This document shows, one piece after another, positions 16,315 through 25,213 of a DNA stretch of 64,000 nucleotides. Location of the stretch: the NCBI GenBank assembly GCA_023415575.1, contig JAEZKF010000007.1, positions 1 through 64,000 on the forward strand, in the 5' to 3' direction. The position numbers and the translations under genes are program-made. The notes beneath the pieces are model-generated. The model was not told where the DNA came from. It saw only the letters and a program-made list of their open reading frames with translations, and did not search any database. The stretch is from Bacillota bacterium (GTDB taxonomy: Bacteria > Bacillota > Clostridia > Oscillospirales > Ruminococcaceae). How positions within the stretch are numbered: the first letter of the stretch is position 1; each line of letters starts with the position of its first letter.

Positions 16315-17880
16315 TTAAACATTCATCAGCGCATACTCAATGGAATCCACAAGCGCCTCCCAGCTTGCGGCGATGATGTCGGTGGAAACACCTACTGTCG
16401 TCCACTTGCTTGCGCCGTCGCTGCTCTCAATCAATACGCGAACCTTCGCGCCGGTGGCATGCTGTGCCTGCAGTACGCGCACCTTATAGTCGGTCAGATG
16501 AACCTTCTCAAGCTGCGGATAGAACACCATAAGCGCCTTGCGCAACGCAAGGTCTAGCGCATGCACCGGGCCGTTGCCGACAGCAGCTGTCGTCTCCGGC
16601 TTGCCGTTTACCTGAATCTTGAGCATTGCGCTTGCGTTGGCTTCGCCATCCGGTGCGGGGAACTCGCCGTTTGTCTTATACATATCCAGACTAAAGTGGG
16701 ACTTGTATAGGCCGAGCGCGCGCTTGACAAGAAGCTCAAAGCTTGCATCCGCCGCCTCAAACTGATAGCCCTCGTGCTCCTTATCCTTTAGCAGGGCAAG
16801 CAGGGTTGCAACCTGCTCTGCATCGGTGACGGCATGGGCCACCGAGGTGCCCGCAAGCTTTGCCATCAAGGCGTTGCGTCCGGCAACCTCGGACAAGAGG
16901 AACCGGCGGCTGTTGCCCACCGACTCGGGCGGGATATGCTCAAAGCTGCGCGACAGTTTGTTTACTCCGTCGATGTGCATGCCGCCCTTGTGGGCAAAGG
17001 CACTGCTGCCGACATAGGGCGTATTGCCGCGCAGGCTGACGTTGCTGATTTCAGAAATCTTCACTGCTGTGGAGGTGAGCTTTTCCATTGATCCGCTCAC
17101 ACAGTGGTAGCCTTTTTTGAGCTGCAGGGTGGGGATGATAGCGGACAGGTTTGCGTTGCCGCACCGCTCACCGATGCCGGTGAAGGTGCCCTGAATATGC
17201 ACCGCACCCGCCTCTACCGCGACAATCGAGTTTGCCACCGCACAGCCGATATCGTTATGGCAGTGGATGCCTACCCGCACATTGGGGAAGGCTTCGCAGA
17301 CCGCCTTGGTTATCGTAGTTATTTCAATCGGGTCGGTACCGCCGTTGGTATCACACAGACACAGTACGTCGGTTCCCGCCCTGCTTGCGGCATCCAGCAC
17401 CTGCATGGCGTATTCGGGGTTAGCCTTATAGCCGTCAAAGAAGTGCTCGGCGTCAAAGATGACCTCTCTGCCGTTTTGCTTCATATAGGCGATGGTGTCG
17501 TACACCAGCGCAAGGTTTTCCTCCAAGGTTGCCTTTAACACCTCGGTGACATGTAAATCCCATGACTTGCCGAAGATGGACACGGCGGGGGTGTTTGCGC
17601 TGAGCAATGACCGCACGTTTTCGTCATCCTCCACCGCGACGTTCTTGCGGCGGGTGCTGCCAAAGGCACATAGCTTTGCGTTTGTAAGGCTTAAGTCCCG
17701 CGCCTTTTCAAAGAACTCCATGTCCTTTGGGTTGGAGACAGGGTTGCCTGCCTCAATATATGCAACTCCAAAGCGATCAAGCACCTTTACAATGGCAAGC
17801 TTGTCGGATACCGAAAAGGATATCCCCTCGCTTTGCGCCCCATCGCGTAGAGTGGTATCTAGTATCTCAAGCTGTTTCAT
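16315..17880 (-). CDS. cimA: Citramalate synthase
   Basis: A 521-residue alpha-isopropylmalate synthase-like enzyme that condenses acetyl-CoA and pyruvate to (R)-citramalate, giving 2-ketobutyrate for isoleucine without threonine deaminase. LDTTLRDGAQSEGISFS, HCHNDIGCAVANS and GERCGNANL are catalytic TIM-barrel motifs, followed by a LeuA allosteric dimer domain from residue ~380. The AQSEGI motif and a length above 500 residues fit the CimA (TIGR00977) group rather than LeuA, and a separate leuA lies directly upstream. No ilvA is seen in the operon, consistent with this route. Confidence 0.88.
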   Translation of the reverse strand: MKQLEILDTTLRDGAQSEGISFSVSDKLAIVKVLDRFGVAYIEAGNPVSNPKDMEFFEKARDLSLTNAKLCAFGSTRRKNVAVEDDENVRSLLSANTPAVSIFGKSWDLHVTEVLKATLEENLALVYDTIAYMKQNGREVIFDAEHFFDGYKANPEYAMQVLDAASRAGTDVLCLCDTNGGTDPIEITTITKAVCEAFPNVRVGIHCHNDIGCAVANSIVAVEAGAVHIQGTFTGIGERCGNANLSAIIPTLQLKKGYHCVSGSMEKLTSTAVKISEISNVSLRGNTPYVGSSAFAHKGGMHIDGVNKLSRSFEHIPPESVGNSRRFLLSEVAGRNALMAKLAGTSVAHAVTDAEQVATLLALLKDKEHEGYQFEAADASFELLVKRALGLYKSHFSLDMYKTNGEFPAPDGEANASAMLKIQVNGKPETTAAVGNGPVHALDLALRKALMVFYPQLEKVHLTDYKVRVLQAQHATGAKVRVLIESSDGASKWTTVGVSTDIIAASWEALVDSIEYALMNV

Positions 17881-18010
17881 CCGTATCTCCCATACCTTTC
17901 CGGCCGATGCAGCGTTTTTTTGTTGCGTGCCACTATGCCGTTGTGCATGCAAAATCACTCGGCGTGTAATTTCGAAAACAAGGTTTTGAATAGCTTATTG
18001 TTTTAATATA

Positions 18011-18035
18011 CGGGCGATCGTTTTTCGGTCGCCCG
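18011..18035 (-). other. Intra-operon hairpin between leuA and cimA
   Basis: CGGGCGA/TCGCCCG arms form a 7-bp GC-rich stem in the 191-base gap between the leuA stop and the cimA start. No U-run follows on the minus strand, so it may stabilise or process the long transcript rather than end it. Confidence 0.35.
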
Positions 18036-18071
18036 CATATCAAGTTGTCGTTTATACTGAACTCTTTTAGA

Positions 18072-19583
18072 TTAAACCGCGTGCAGGAGTTTGTTCACGG
18101 CATTGAGGTAGGCAAGCAAGCTCGCCTCGATGATGTCGGTGGAAACACCCCTGCCGGTGTAGATACGGTCGCCCGAGCGGAGCTTCACTACAACCTCGCC
18201 CAGTGCGTCGCGTCCCTCGCCCACTGAGTGGATGGAGTAGTCCTCCAGAGAGTGCTCGGGTGCACCTGTTACCTTGGAGATGGCGTTGAAGGATGCATCG
18301 ATTGGGCCGTCGCCGATTGCGACCTCCTCCTTCTCCTCCCCGTCCTTTTCAATCCTTACCACACAGGATGCGGTAGCGAAGTTGCTTGCGTGTACATCAA
18401 AGCGGCTGAGCTTGTAGTCACCTGCGTTGACGGGCGCCTTGTGAGAGAGAAGCGCCTCCAAATCAAGGCGGGTAACCTCTTTCTTCTTATCGCACAGATC
18501 TTTAAACTGCGCAAAGTACACATCAATCTCTTCAGGTGTGAGCTCATGGCCCCACTCTGCGAGCTGGTCTGCAAAGGCATGACGTCCGCTGTGCTTGCCG
18601 AGCACCATCTTGCTCTTTTTAAGTCCGATGGATTCGGGCGTCATAATCTCATAGGTGCTCCGCTCGGCGGCAACGCCGTGCTGGTGGATGCCTGACTCAT
18701 GGGCAAAGGCGTTCTTGCCGACGATGGGCTTGTTAAGCGGCGGCATCACGCCGATGGTGTTGTAGATTAAGCGGCTCGCCTTGGTAATCTGGGTGGTTTC
18801 GATATCGGTATAGCAGCCGAGCGTCTGGCGGCGGGTGTGGATTGCCATTGCAATCTCCTCGAGTGCCGCATTACCCGCGCGCTCGCCCAGACCATTGATG
18901 GTGCACTCCACCTGAGAGGCACCCGCTCTGACGCCGGCAAGCGAGTTTGCCACAGCCATTCCGAGGTCGTTGTGGCAGTGAACCGAGATGCGCGCCCGGT
19001 CGATGTTATCGACATTCTGAATCAAATACTCGATTAAGGCCTTCATCTCATCGGGGGTGGTGTAGCCCACTGTATCGGGGATATTGACCACCGTAGCTCC
19101 TGCCGCAATTACCTTGCGCAGCACCTTAGCAAGGAACTCAGGTTCACTGCGGGTTGCGTCCTCGCAGGAGAACTCAACCTCGGGGCACCGCTTCTTCGCG
19201 TATGCCACCATCGCCTCAGCCTGCTCCAGCACCCGGTCGGGTGTCATGCGCAGCTTGTATTCCATGTGAATCGGGGATGTGGCAATAAAGGTGTGAATCA
19301 TCGGGGACTGCGCGTGTTTTACCGCTTCATACGCCGCGTCGATATCCTTTTCTAGTGCGCGGGAGAGCGAGGCAACAGTGCAGTCCTTTACTGTTTTCGC
19401 GATGGTTTGGATCGACTCGAAGTCGCCTTTGCTTGAGATAGCAAAGCCCGCTTCGATGATATCCACCTTAAGTCGCTCTAGCTGCCTTGCCACCTCGATC
19501 TTCTCTTCAAGGTTCATGCTGCAGCCGGGCGATTGCTCGCCATCACGCAGGGTGGTATCGAAAATATAAATCTTTCTGTCCAT
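18072..19583 (-). CDS. leuA: 2-isopropylmalate synthase
   Basis: A 503-residue enzyme that joins acetyl-CoA and 2-ketoisovalerate, the first committed step of leucine synthesis. The barrel motifs are FDTTLRDGEQSPGCSMN and VHCHNDLGMAVANSLAGVRAGA, then GLGERAGNAALEE. The C-terminal regulatory domain with GDGPIDASFNAI and GRGVSTDIIEASLLAYLNAVN is intact, so leucine feedback inhibition is likely. The ATG at 19583 is chosen for fit to the family N terminus, with AGGGAG upstream. Confidence 0.95.
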   Translation of the reverse strand: MDRKIYIFDTTLRDGEQSPGCSMNLEEKIEVARQLERLKVDIIEAGFAISSKGDFESIQTIAKTVKDCTVASLSRALEKDIDAAYEAVKHAQSPMIHTFIATSPIHMEYKLRMTPDRVLEQAEAMVAYAKKRCPEVEFSCEDATRSEPEFLAKVLRKVIAAGATVVNIPDTVGYTTPDEMKALIEYLIQNVDNIDRARISVHCHNDLGMAVANSLAGVRAGASQVECTINGLGERAGNAALEEIAMAIHTRRQTLGCYTDIETTQITKASRLIYNTIGVMPPLNKPIVGKNAFAHESGIHQHGVAAERSTYEIMTPESIGLKKSKMVLGKHSGRHAFADQLAEWGHELTPEEIDVYFAQFKDLCDKKKEVTRLDLEALLSHKAPVNAGDYKLSRFDVHASNFATASCVVRIEKDGEEKEEVAIGDGPIDASFNAISKVTGAPEHSLEDYSIHSVGEGRDALGEVVVKLRSGDRIYTGRGVSTDIIEASLLAYLNAVNKLLHAV

Positions 19584-19625
19584 GTCGTCCGTTCTCCCTA
19601 TACACAATAATAATTGTCAGAGTAA

Positions 19626-21299
19626 TTACCTTTCGGGGCAGATGGGCACCGCGCCTTTATCGGCGCTCGTGACCATGCGTTGATACTTTTTGAGTACGCC
19701 TGTTACAGGCAGGGGCTGTTTGAGCGCCATCGTAGCCTTTCTCTTTGCAAGCTCCTCATCGCTTATCTCAACATCCAGCCTGTATTCGGGGATATTGATG
19801 GAGATGATGTCTCCCTCCATCAGGTAGGCTATGGGGCCGCCAAGGGCCGCCTCGGGCGAGATATGACCGATGGCAGCGCCGCGGGTTGCACCCGAAAACC
19901 GGCCGTCGGTGATGAGCGCGACCTCTTTATCCAGTCCCATTCCCGCAATCGCGGAGGTGGGAGACAGCATCTCGCGCATACCCGGTCCCCCTGCGGGGCC
20001 CTCGTAGCGGATTACCACAACATCGCCGCTTTGAATCTCACCGCCGAAGATCGCCCGGCTTGCCTCGTCCTCGCTGTCAAACACCCGCGCGCGTCCGCGG
20101 TGTACGAGCATCGACTGGTCTACCGCGCTGCGCTTGACCACGGCGCCGTTGGGTGCCAGATTGCCAAAGAGGATGGCCAGGCCGCCGGTCTGCGAGTAGG
20201 GGTTGTCGATGGGCCGGATGACCTCATGGTTCGTGACCCTTGCCTTCTTTAGCACATCTCCTAGCTTTCCGCCCGCCACAACGGGCACTTCGGTGTCAAG
20301 CAGTCCTGCCTTTGCAATCTCGCTCATCACCGCCGTTACACCGCCCGCTGCGTACAAATCCTGCATGTGGTGCTTGCCTGCGGGGGCTAAGTGGCATAGG
20401 TTCGGGGTCTTTGCGCTGATTTCATTGATAAGCGAGAGGCTGAAGGGGATGTTCGCCTCGTGGCAGATGGCTGCCAAGTGGAGCACCGTATTGGTGGAGC
20501 AGCCAAGCGCCATATCAACAGCCAGCGCATTGCGGATGCTGCGCTCGTTTAGGATGTCAAGCGCCTTTACATCCTGCCTGACAAGTTCAAGGATGCGCTC
20601 ACCCGCTGCCCTAGCTAGACGGATGCGCTGTGCATACACGGCTGGGATGCTGCCGTTGCCCGGTAATGCGATGCCGACCGCTTCGCATAGGCAGTTCATC
20701 GAGTTTGCGGTGAACATGCCCGAGCAGGACCCGCAGGTGGGGCAGGCATTATCCTCGTAATAGGCCAGGCGCTCATCGTCAATCTTGCCGACGGTGTAAG
20801 CACCTACCGCCTCAAACACGCTGTTGAGGTCCATGGGCTGGCCGTCGTCCGCACATAGTGAGAGCATGGGGCCTCCCGATACAAAGATACTGGGCAGGTT
20901 CAGCCTTGCCGCCGCCATAAGCATGCCCGGCACAACCTTATCGCAGCTGGGCATAAACACCAGACCGTCAAAGCAGTGGGCCATCGCCATGCACTCTACG
21001 CTGTCGGCGATGATTTCGCGCGAGACCAGGGAGTATTTCATGCCCGTGTGCCCCATCGCGATTCCGTCGCACACCGCTATGGTGTTGAACTCCAGCGGGG
21101 TACCGCCGGCTGCCAGGATGCCATCCTTTACCGCGCGGGCAAGACGGTCAAGATGGGCGTGCCCCGGTACCACCTCGTTAAACGAGTTGACGATACCTAT
21201 AATCGGCTTTTGAATCTGCTTATCGTCAAGGCCGTTTGCCTTTAGCAAAGACCGCTGCGGGGCGCGCTGCACGCCTTGTTTGATGTTATCGCTGTTCAT
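19626..21299 (-). CDS. ilvD: Dihydroxy-acid dehydratase
   Basis: A 557-residue iron-sulphur dehydratase that makes 2-ketoisovalerate and 2-keto-3-methylvalerate. Cluster ligands are seen in MPSCDKVVPGM and ACPTCGSCSGMFTANSMN. ALPGNGSIPA and the C-terminal GRFSGATRGAAIGHISPEAALGGPIA are family signatures. It is followed closely by leuA and preceded by ilvC, with a strong hairpin between ilvC and ilvD. Confidence 0.95.
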   Translation of the reverse strand: MNSDNIKQGVQRAPQRSLLKANGLDDKQIQKPIIGIVNSFNEVVPGHAHLDRLARAVKDGILAAGGTPLEFNTIAVCDGIAMGHTGMKYSLVSREIIADSVECMAMAHCFDGLVFMPSCDKVVPGMLMAAARLNLPSIFVSGGPMLSLCADDGQPMDLNSVFEAVGAYTVGKIDDERLAYYEDNACPTCGSCSGMFTANSMNCLCEAVGIALPGNGSIPAVYAQRIRLARAAGERILELVRQDVKALDILNERSIRNALAVDMALGCSTNTVLHLAAICHEANIPFSLSLINEISAKTPNLCHLAPAGKHHMQDLYAAGGVTAVMSEIAKAGLLDTEVPVVAGGKLGDVLKKARVTNHEVIRPIDNPYSQTGGLAILFGNLAPNGAVVKRSAVDQSMLVHRGRARVFDSEDEASRAIFGGEIQSGDVVVIRYEGPAGGPGMREMLSPTSAIAGMGLDKEVALITDGRFSGATRGAAIGHISPEAALGGPIAYLMEGDIISINIPEYRLDVEISDEELAKRKATMALKQPLPVTGVLKKYQRMVTSADKGAVPICPER

Positions 21300-21347
21300 A
21301 CCGTTCGCCGCTTTCTTTTTAAATTCGTAAGCCTCTTGGCCCTTTTG

Positions 21348-21386
21348 GCTGTGTGCGCCTTACGGGGTGTGCAAGGCGCACACAGC
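21348..21386 (-). other. Perfect 14-bp inverted repeat between ilvC and ilvD
   Basis: Arms GCTGTGTGCGCCTT (21348-21361) and its exact complement (21373-21386) flank an 11-base loop, about ten bases after the ilvC stop. There is no U-run on the minus strand, so it is probably a stability or processing hairpin protecting the upstream ilvBNC portion of the message. Confidence 0.55.
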
Positions 21387-21396
21387 ATCCGATTTA

Positions 21397-22392
21397 CTAT
21401 TTGCCGGGCTTCCAGCTCATCTTGTCACGCAGCTCTGCGCCGACCTTCTCGCTCAGATGCTCCTTTTGGATGCGGCGCATCGCGTTGAAGTAGGGGCGGT
21501 TCGCCTGATTTTCGAGGATCCAGTTGCGGGCGAAGGTGCCGTTCTGAATCTCGGTCAGCACCTTCTTCATCTCCTTCTTGGTCTCCTCGGTGATGATGCG
21601 CTGGCCTACGGTGTAGTCGCCGTACTCGGCTGTATCGCTTATGGAGTAACGCATCATCGACATACCGCCTGCTACAACGAGATCGATGATGAGCTTCATC
21701 TCGTGGATGCACTCAAAGTATGCGCTCTCGGGCTGATAGCCTGCCTCAACGAGGGTCTCAAAGCCCGCCTTCATCAATGCGGTAACGCCGCCGCACAGAA
21801 CTGCCTGTTCACCGAACAGGTCGGTCTCGGTCTCCTCCTTGAAGGTGGTCTCGAGGATACCTGCTCTTGCGCCGCCGATGCCCAGTGCATAGGCAAGACC
21901 GGTAGCAAAGGCATTGCCGGTAGCATCCTGATGTACTGCAATCAGGCAGGGTACGCCCTTGCCCTCAACAAACTGGCTGCGAACGGTGTGGCCCGGGCCC
22001 TTGGGTGCAATCATGACAACGTCGATGTCGCTGGGCGGAACAATCTGACCGAAGTGGATGTTAAAGCCGTGTGCAAACATCAGCGTCATACCGGGACGCA
22101 GGTAGGGCTTGATGTCCTTTTCGTACATTGCGGGCTGCTTCTCGTCGTTGATGAGAATCATTACGATGTCCGCCGCCTTTACGGCTTCCGAGGTCACCAT
22201 AACAGTGAGTCCCTGTTCGCGTGCGCGCTGTGCGGAGGGTGCCCCCTCGTACAAACCGACGATGACGTTTACGCCGCTTTCGTGCAGGTTCAGCGCATGC
22301 GCATGACCCTGACTGCCGTAGCCGATGATAGCCACCGTTTTATTTTTTAGTACGCCGAGGTCACAGTCCTTTTCGTAATAAAGCTTTGCCAT
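21397..22392 (-). CDS. ilvC: Ketol-acid reductoisomerase
   Basis: A 331-residue class I (short) enzyme that isomerises and reduces acetolactate or acetohydroxybutyrate with NAD(P)H. The nucleotide-binding loop is IGYGSQGHAHALNL. The knotted C-terminal domain carries the metal ligands in ETDLFGEQAVLCGG and the ECIHEMKLIIDL segment. The ATG at 22392 has GGAGG nine bases upstream. It sits between ilvN and ilvD in the operon. Confidence 0.96.
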   Translation of the reverse strand: MAKLYYEKDCDLGVLKNKTVAIIGYGSQGHAHALNLHESGVNVIVGLYEGAPSAQRAREQGLTVMVTSEAVKAADIVMILINDEKQPAMYEKDIKPYLRPGMTLMFAHGFNIHFGQIVPPSDIDVVMIAPKGPGHTVRSQFVEGKGVPCLIAVHQDATGNAFATGLAYALGIGGARAGILETTFKEETETDLFGEQAVLCGGVTALMKAGFETLVEAGYQPESAYFECIHEMKLIIDLVVAGGMSMMRYSISDTAEYGDYTVGQRIITEETKKEMKKVLTEIQNGTFARNWILENQANRPYFNAMRRIQKEHLSEKVGAELRDKMSWKPGK

Positions 22393-22489
22393 TGTCTTTT
22401 TTCCTCCAAACATTTTTTAAATATAGCGAACCAGCCAAGTAAAATGAACTTCCCTATTGGGGAACAAGTAACGATTTCGTGCGCCTGTC

Positions 22490-22990
22490 TTAGCCCTCTA
22501 AGCAGTAGCCCGCTCTGCCGATTGCGGTGACGCCGGTGCGGCATATCTCGATGATGTTGTAGGGGCGCAGATACTCAACAAAGGCGTCGAGCTTCTGGCG
22601 GTCGCCCGTGATTTCTACCGTCACGGTCTCCTGGGCAAGGTCGATGACCTTTGCGCGGAAGATCTGCACGGCCTCCATCACCTCGTGGCGGTTGCCGGGG
22701 GCGATATCAAGCTTGATGATTAAAAGCTCGCGGGACACGGTGTTTTTGGGATCCATGAGCTGGACTACCTTGACATCCACCAGCTTTTCAAGCTGACGAA
22801 CAATCTGGTTCTTGACATACTCGTCGCCCGTGGAAACGATGGTCATGCGCGAGATTTCGGGGTTCTCCGTCACGCCGACGGTCAAAGAATCGATATTAAA
22901 ACCGCGCTTGGAAAACAAACCTGCAATACGGGTTAGCACGCCGAAGTGGTTGTTTACCAGTACAGAAACAATAAACTGATCCTGATTCAT
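22490..22990 (-). CDS. ilvN: Acetolactate synthase small (regulatory) subunit
   Basis: A 166-residue regulatory subunit. The N-terminal ACT domain (VLVNNHFGVLTRIAGLFSKRGFNIDSLTVG) binds valine for feedback inhibition. The C-terminal ALS_ss_C domain includes RELLIIKLDIAPGNRHEVMEAVQIFRAKVIDL. It stimulates the catalytic IlvB subunit encoded immediately upstream, 45 bases away. Confidence 0.94.
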   Translation of the reverse strand: MNQDQFIVSVLVNNHFGVLTRIAGLFSKRGFNIDSLTVGVTENPEISRMTIVSTGDEYVKNQIVRQLEKLVDVKVVQLMDPKNTVSRELLIIKLDIAPGNRHEVMEAVQIFRAKVIDLAQETVTVEITGDRQKLDAFVEYLRPYNIIEICRTGVTAIGRAGYCLEG

Positions 22991-23035
22991 TGCTTTTTGC
23001 TCCTCTCATCCGCTCATTTTAGCGCTTAGGTGCTC

Positions 23036-24697
23036 TTACTTGAGGATGATGTCCTTCATGCCGCCGCCCGGCGGGATAAAGGGCAGCACGCGCTCATCAC
23101 AATCGATGCGGCAGTCGAGCACAAACGGCCCGTTGCAGGAGAATGCCTGTTTGAGCGCTTGTTCAAGCTGACTTTCATCCTCAACCACCATGCCCGCGCC
23201 GCCGAAGGCCTCGGCGAGCTTGACGTAATCGGTCTTGCGGTTGAGGGTTGTTTGCGAATAGCGCCTGCCGAAGAACTGGGTCTGCCACTGGCGCACCATG
23301 CCGAGCACGTGGTTGTTAAGCAGAACCACAACGATGGGAAGCTCAAAGGTCACTGCTGTGGCAAGCTCCGACATATTCATGTGGAAGCTGCCGTCGCTTG
23401 TGAACAGAACGGTGCGCTGTTTGCCGCGCCCGATGCAGGCACCGATTGCAGCACCCATGCCATAGCCCATGGTGCCGAGGCCGCCGCTTGTAGAGAAGGT
23501 CCGCACCTTTTTAAAGGGGTAGTACTGCGCCGTCCACATCTGGTGCTGGCCTACGTCGGTGGCAATGACTGTGTCCTCTTCGGCATACCGGCTGACCGCT
23601 TCAATCACCATCTGGGGGGTTAAGCAGTCCTTGGGCATATCAATGTTGTTCTGCTCGCAGGTCTTGTAGCCGATTGCTTCAGCATGCCACTCGGGATGCT
23701 CGGCTTTTGGAAGCATGGAAAGGAGGGTTGAAAGAATCTCCTTGATGTCGCCGATGATGCCGGTGTATGCCGAGATATTTTTGCCGATCTCGGCCGGGTC
23801 GATGTCGATGTGGACTACCCTTCGCCCGCCGGAGAACTCGGTCTTGTTGCCGGTCGCGCGGTCGGAAAAACGGGTGCCGACGGCGATAATCACATCGCTT
23901 TGGTGGAGTGCGCGGTTGGCGGCATACCGTCCGTGCATGCCCACCATGCCGAAGTTTCTCTCATGGTCGGCCGGTACTGCGGTAAGGCCCATCATGCTAA
24001 GACCGATGGGGGCATCTATGGTGTCGGCAAGCTTGATTAACTCCTCGGTTGCCTCGGATGCCACTACGCCTCCGCCCGCATAGATAAAGGGGCGTTTGGA
24101 CTTTGCGATAATCTCAGCCGCAAGGCGACATTCCTCGGTATTATCCTCAACTTGCTCAGGGGTAGATACGGTCTTGGGCTGATACTCGCAGGTAGCGGTC
24201 TGAATATCCTTGGGGATATCGATGAGCACGGGGCCCTTTCTGCCGCTGTTGGCAATCGCAAACGCCTCACGCACCGTATCGGCGAGTTTGGTAATATCCT
24301 TTACGATGTAGTTGTGCTTGGTGACCGGCATGGTAATACCGGTGATGTCTACCTCCTGGAAGCTGTCGCGTCCGATTAAGCCGGTAGCTACGTTGCCGGT
24401 GATTGCAACCATTGGGGTGCTGTCGAGATAAGCAGTTGCAATACCGGTTACAAGGTTGGTGGCTCCGGGGCCGGAGGTTGCGATTACAACGCCCGTGCGG
24501 CCGGTTGTTCTCGCGTAGCTGTCGGCTGCGTGTGCGGCTGCCTGTTCATGGCAGGTGAGATAATGGGTGATCTTATCGGCACTTTTGTAAAGCTCATCGT
24601 AGATGTTGAGCACCGACCCGCCCGGGTAGCCGAACACGATGTCTACGCCCTGCTCTATAAGTGTTTCTATTAAAATCTGTGCACCTGTCAGTTCCAA
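23036..24697 (-). CDS. ilvB: Acetolactate synthase large (catalytic) subunit
   Basis: A 553-residue thiamine diphosphate enzyme that forms acetolactate from two pyruvates, or acetohydroxybutyrate from pyruvate and 2-ketobutyrate. GYPGGSVLNIYDEL and the catalytic Glu in YLTCHEQAAAHAADSYAR are near the N terminus. The ThDP/Mg motif is GDGSFHMNMSELATAVTFELPIVVVLLNN in the C-terminal domain (written here as TSDGSFHMN). FAD-binding central features are present. It is the first structural gene of the operon, preceded by two leader peptides. Confidence 0.95.
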   Translation of the reverse strand: MELTGAQILIETLIEQGVDIVFGYPGGSVLNIYDELYKSADKITHYLTCHEQAAAHAADSYARTTGRTGVVIATSGPGATNLVTGIATAYLDSTPMVAITGNVATGLIGRDSFQEVDITGITMPVTKHNYIVKDITKLADTVREAFAIANSGRKGPVLIDIPKDIQTATCEYQPKTVSTPEQVEDNTEECRLAAEIIAKSKRPFIYAGGGVVASEATEELIKLADTIDAPIGLSMMGLTAVPADHERNFGMVGMHGRYAANRALHQSDVIIAVGTRFSDRATGNKTEFSGGRRVVHIDIDPAEIGKNISAYTGIIGDIKEILSTLLSMLPKAEHPEWHAEAIGYKTCEQNNIDMPKDCLTPQMVIEAVSRYAEEDTVIATDVGQHQMWTAQYYPFKKVRTFSTSGGLGTMGYGMGAAIGACIGRGKQRTVLFTSDGSFHMNMSELATAVTFELPIVVVLLNNHVLGMVRQWQTQFFGRRYSQTTLNRKTDYVKLAEAFGGAGMVVEDESQLEQALKQAFSCNGPFVLDCRIDCDERVLPFIPPGGGMKDIILK

Positions 24698-24769
24698 AGT
24701 AATTCATCCTTTCGTACTGCCTGCTGCCGCCTTTAGGATAGATGCGCGGCGGCGAAGTCGATTTTAGCT

Positions 24770-24870
24770 GATAGAGCGCGGGTTACCGGCGCTCCGGCAA
24801 TTTGCATTAGGGGCGAGCACTCATTGTAGTGCGTCATCCGATAGAGCAAACCCCGCACCGGAGCCGGTGA
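24770..24870 (-). promoter_or_regulatory. Possible second attenuator upstream of ilvB
   Basis: The end of the second leader peptide gene contains ACCGGC-TCCGG on the minus strand. It can pair with CCGGAGCGCCGGT located about 50 bases downstream, an 11-bp pairing with a two-base bulge. The downstream arm can alternatively form GAGCG/CGCTC. Such mutually exclusive pairings close behind Val/Leu codons fit ribosome-mediated control. No U-run follows, so the mechanism could be translational or Rho-linked rather than intrinsic termination. Confidence 0.4.
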
Positions 24871-24925
24871 CAGCGACAACAACGACCGTGACGACAAGCG
24901 TCACACAGACCAGCAGATTTGCCAT
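24821..24925 (-). CDS. Val/Leu-rich leader peptide of the ilv-leu operon
   Basis: A 34-codon ORF starting at an ATG with AGAGAGG nine bases upstream. Residues 4-19 read LLVCVTLVVTVVVVAV, and nine of the 34 residues are valine and five leucine. It ends 123 bases before ilvB. Leader peptides of this kind act as sensors. When charged tRNA-Val or tRNA-Leu is scarce the ribosome stalls in the run and changes the folding of the downstream RNA. It follows the terminator of the first leader, so it would be translated only after the first checkpoint is passed. Confidence 0.75.
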   Translation of the reverse strand: MANLLVCVTLVVTVVVVAVTGSGAGFALSDDALQ

Positions 24926-24999
24926 GGTGATAATCCTCTCTTTTCCCTGAAGATGACTTAAAAAACGGCTAAAACTTACAGAAATATCCTAAACAAAAA

Positions 25000-25025
25000 G
25001 CCCTGCAGTGTGTTCACTGCAGGGC
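25000..25025 (-). terminator. Attenuation terminator behind the first leader peptide
   Basis: Arms GCCCTGCAGTG/CACTGCAGGGC form an 11-bp perfect stem with a four-base loop, followed on the minus strand by TTTTTGTTT. It lies 49 bases after the first leader peptide stop and about 300 bases upstream of ilvB. An intrinsic terminator here makes sense only as an attenuator. A separate GGGACC/GGTTCC hairpin at 25048-25067 lies between the leader stop and this terminator. Confidence 0.85.
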
Positions 25026-25073
25026 TTGCAATTATCTCCATTTACAAGGAACCTATTACGGGGTCCCTGTATT

Positions 25074-25181
25074 TCAATCCCTCGTTTGCAGCGCAACACA
25101 ATTAACATCATCACTAACTAGTCCGACGACTAGAGCGATAATGACGATAATAATGTTGACGATGGCAAACAGAGTCATCAT
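25074..25181 (-). CDS. Ile/Val/Leu-rich leader peptide of the ilv-leu operon
   Basis: A 35-codon ORF (or 34 from the second of two adjacent ATGs) with AAGGAG 11 bases upstream. Residues 7-22 read IVNIIIVIIALVVGLV, so six isoleucines, five valines and two leucines lie within 16 codons. It sits about 30 bases after the predicted transcription start and is followed by a strong intrinsic terminator, the classic architecture of ribosome-mediated attenuation by branched-chain aminoacyl-tRNA supply. No T-box element is seen. Confidence 0.85.
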   Translation of the reverse strand: MMTLFAIVNIIIVIIALVVGLVSDDVNCVALQTRD

Positions 25182-25213
25182 TAAGCGTAGTTCTCCTTGT
25201 TTTGATTTAGCTC

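Noticed and set aside
25071..25080. ATTTCAATCC at the end of the first leader peptide gene, identical to ten bases of the CRISPR repeat end
   Set aside because: The match stops at ten bases, lies in a translated ORF and lacks the GTC start and stem that the two degenerate repeats near cas3 have, so it is taken as chance.
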